From Pseudomonadota bacterium (GTDB lineage: Bacteria; Pseudomonadota; Alphaproteobacteria; Rhizobiales; Xanthobacteraceae), in contig JAEXHR010000180.1 of NCBI GenBank assembly GCA_023449855.1, positions 1 to 6,024 of the forward strand: DNA of 6,024 nucleotides, read 5' to 3'. Each line of letters opens with the position of its first letter. The first letter of the stretch is position 1. Below are positions 4,979 through 6,024 of this stretch, piece by piece. The position numbers and the translations under genes are program-made. The notes beneath the pieces are model-generated. The model did no database searches. It was not told the DNA's origin and was given only the letters and a program-made list of their open reading frames with translations.

Positions 4979-5983
4979 ATGCTGCGTCATGTCACTCTGC
5001 CCGCCCGCTGGCCCTTGATGCCGCGCATGGCGACCGTCGCCCTGCTGCTGCTGGCGCTGCCGCATGCGGCGCTGGCGCAAGCGGTGTGGCCGCCGAAGAT
5101 GGTGCGCATCATCGTGCCGTTCGGCCCCGGCGCGAGCCCGGACATCGTCGGCCGCGTGCTCGCCGACAGCCTGCAGGCGCGGCATCCCGGCACCAATTTC
5201 GTGGTGGAGAATAAGCCCGGCGCCTCCGGCAATATCGGCACCGATGCCATCGCCAAGGCGACGCCGGATGGCTCGACCATCGGCATCTCGCTCGGCGGCC
5301 CGCTCGCCATCAACACGCTGCTGTTTGCAAAGCTGCCCTACAATCCCGACACCGACATCGCGCCGATCACGCTGCTGACTCAATTGCCGAGCGCGCTCGC
5401 GGTGCCGAGCAGCCTTGGCGTCAATTCGGTGGCGGAGCTGCTGGCGAAAGCAAAGGCGGACAGCAAGGGTCTCGCCTACGGCTCCATCGGCGTCGGCACG
5501 CTGTCGCAGATCTGCATGGAGGCGATCGCGCAGAAGGCCGGGGTGAACATGGTGCACATCCCCTATCCGTCCTCGCCTGCCGCCACCACGGCGCTGATCC
5601 GCGGCGATGTGCAGGTGGCGTGCCTTCCGGCCATCGGCGTGACGCCGCAGCTCGCCACCGGCGCGGTGAAGATTCTCGCGGTGACGACAGCGCAGCGCTC
5701 GCCCTTCCTGCCCGACGTGCCGACGCTGAAGGAGAGCGGCGTGGACGTGCAGTCCGATGCCTGGAACGCGCTGGTCGGCCCGGGCGGACTGCCGAAGGAT
5801 GTGGTCGCCGCGATCAATGCGGAGGTGCGCAAGACGCTGACCGAGCCGGCGGTGATCGAGAAGCTGAAGGCGCAGCTCATCACGCCTTCGCCGACCACGC
5901 CCGAGGAACTACGCAAGCGCATGAATGACGAGAAGGTGCTGTGGGCGGACGTGATCAAGGCGGCGAAGATCAGGATCGAGTGA
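4979..5983 (+). CDS. Tripartite tricarboxylate transporter-type substrate-binding protein (TctC/Bug family)
   Basis: This is a periplasmic binding protein of 334 residues, the usual length for the family. A long signal peptide (1-33) has a basic start, a hydrophobic core, and a cleavage site at HAALA before Gln34. The mature protein opens with the family motif KMVRIIVPFGPGASPDIVGR (40-59), followed by VVENKPGASGNIG (75-87), where main-chain contacts to a carboxylate ligand are made in known members. HIPYPSSPAATTALIRGDV (193-211) and LPDVPTLKE (244-252) are also family-typical. The loop reads GASPD where GGATD or GGSTD is more common. The ligand is probably a carboxylate or similar small anion but cannot be named. 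The ATG at 4979-4981 is chosen because GGGGA lies eight bases upstream and it gives a proper signal peptide; the in-frame Met at residue 14 is an alternative. No tctA/tctB membrane components are nearby, so it is an orphan, as most Bug proteins are. Confidence 0.93.
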   Translation: MLRHVTLPARWPLMPRMATVALLLLALPHAALAQAVWPPKMVRIIVPFGPGASPDIVGRVLADSLQARHPGTNFVVENKPGASGNIGTDAIAKATPDGSTIGISLGGPLAINTLLFAKLPYNPDTDIAPITLLTQLPSALAVPSSLGVNSVAELLAKAKADSKGLAYGSIGVGTLSQICMEAIAQKAGVNMVHIPYPSSPAATTALIRGDVQVACLPAIGVTPQLATGAVKILAVTTAQRSPFLPDVPTLKESGVDVQSDAWNALVGPGGLPKDVVAAINAEVRKTLTEPAVIEKLKAQLITPSPTTPEELRKRMNDEKVLWADVIKAAKIRIE

Positions 5984-5994
5984 AGCGCACGGCC

Positions 5995-6024
5995 GTAGGG
6001 CGGTTTAGGCGCAGCCGTAATCCG
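5995..6024. repeat. Partial copy of repeat family A, cut by the window end
   Basis: Eleven bases past the stop codon of the substrate-binding protein gene, GTAGGGCGG (5995-6003) begins and TAATCCG ends at the last base. Counting the flank ACGGCC, positions 5989-6024 match the reverse complement of 89-124 at 31 of 36 bases without gaps (counted by hand). This is a third arm of the element A family, again just downstream of a gene. The rest lies outside the window. Confidence 0.8.

Noticed and set aside
4251..5018. A plus-strand frame of 255 codons across nnrU and the divergent spacer
   Set aside because: It runs antisense to nnrU and through the promoter region into the start of the substrate-binding protein gene in another frame; the product is low complexity with no recognisable domain.
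4832..5557. A minus-strand frame of 241 codons antisense to the substrate-binding protein gene
   Set aside because: It overlaps a well-supported TctC/Bug gene and the start of nnrU, and its His/Arg/Asp-rich product is a typical GC-driven shadow.

Overview
The window is GC-rich and densely coded, and it looks like chromosomal DNA of an alphaproteobacterium. The best guess is Hyphomicrobiales in the Bradyrhizobium / Rhodopseudomonas / Afipia group. This rests on the style of the Der, PanB and NnrU proteins, on an orphan TctC/Bug-type solute-binding protein (a family greatly expanded in such genomes), and on intergenic palindromes of the GTAGGGCGG...TAATCCGCC and GATGGGTT...AACCCATC types that I associate with this group. 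The assignment is from recognition, not from a search.

Layout from left to right. Positions 1-210 hold no gene: the apparent right half of a terminator from a gene outside the window, then two dyad repeat elements of different families in tandem. Positions 211-2886 (minus strand) are a three-gene cluster transcribed right to left: a YfgM-like membrane-anchored TPR protein, a low-complexity lipoprotein, and der (engA), encoding the tandem-GTPase ribosome-assembly factor. In E. coli the order is yfgM-bamB-der, so the lipoprotein sits where bamB would be expected although it has no beta-propeller. A good sigma70-type promoter with a hairpin at the predicted transcript start lies just upstream of the cluster (2981-3041).

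Positions 3054-3308 (minus) encode a small exported protein of 84 residues and unknown function, with a 14-bp perfect palindrome in its upstream region. Positions 3414-4850 (minus) hold an NnrU-family membrane protein and panB (ketopantoate hydroxymethyltransferase, pantothenate/CoA synthesis). They are separated by 3 nt and are very probably co-transcribed. A 128-bp divergent intergenic region (4851-4978) follows, containing an AT-rich 18-bp imperfect dyad in an otherwise GC-rich stretch. It separates the nnrU-panB pair from a plus-strand gene for a periplasmic tripartite tricarboxylate transporter-type substrate-binding protein (4979-5983). Eleven bases into the last spacer, just past that stop codon, another copy of the first repeat family begins and is cut by the window edge.

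Most of the window is ordinary housekeeping DNA. The points most worth a second look are the lipoprotein in the bamB slot, the repeat arms at both ends of the window, the dyad in the divergent promoter region, and the structured leaders of the yfgM-like operon and of der. I see no CRISPR array, tRNA, rRNA, transposase or phage gene.
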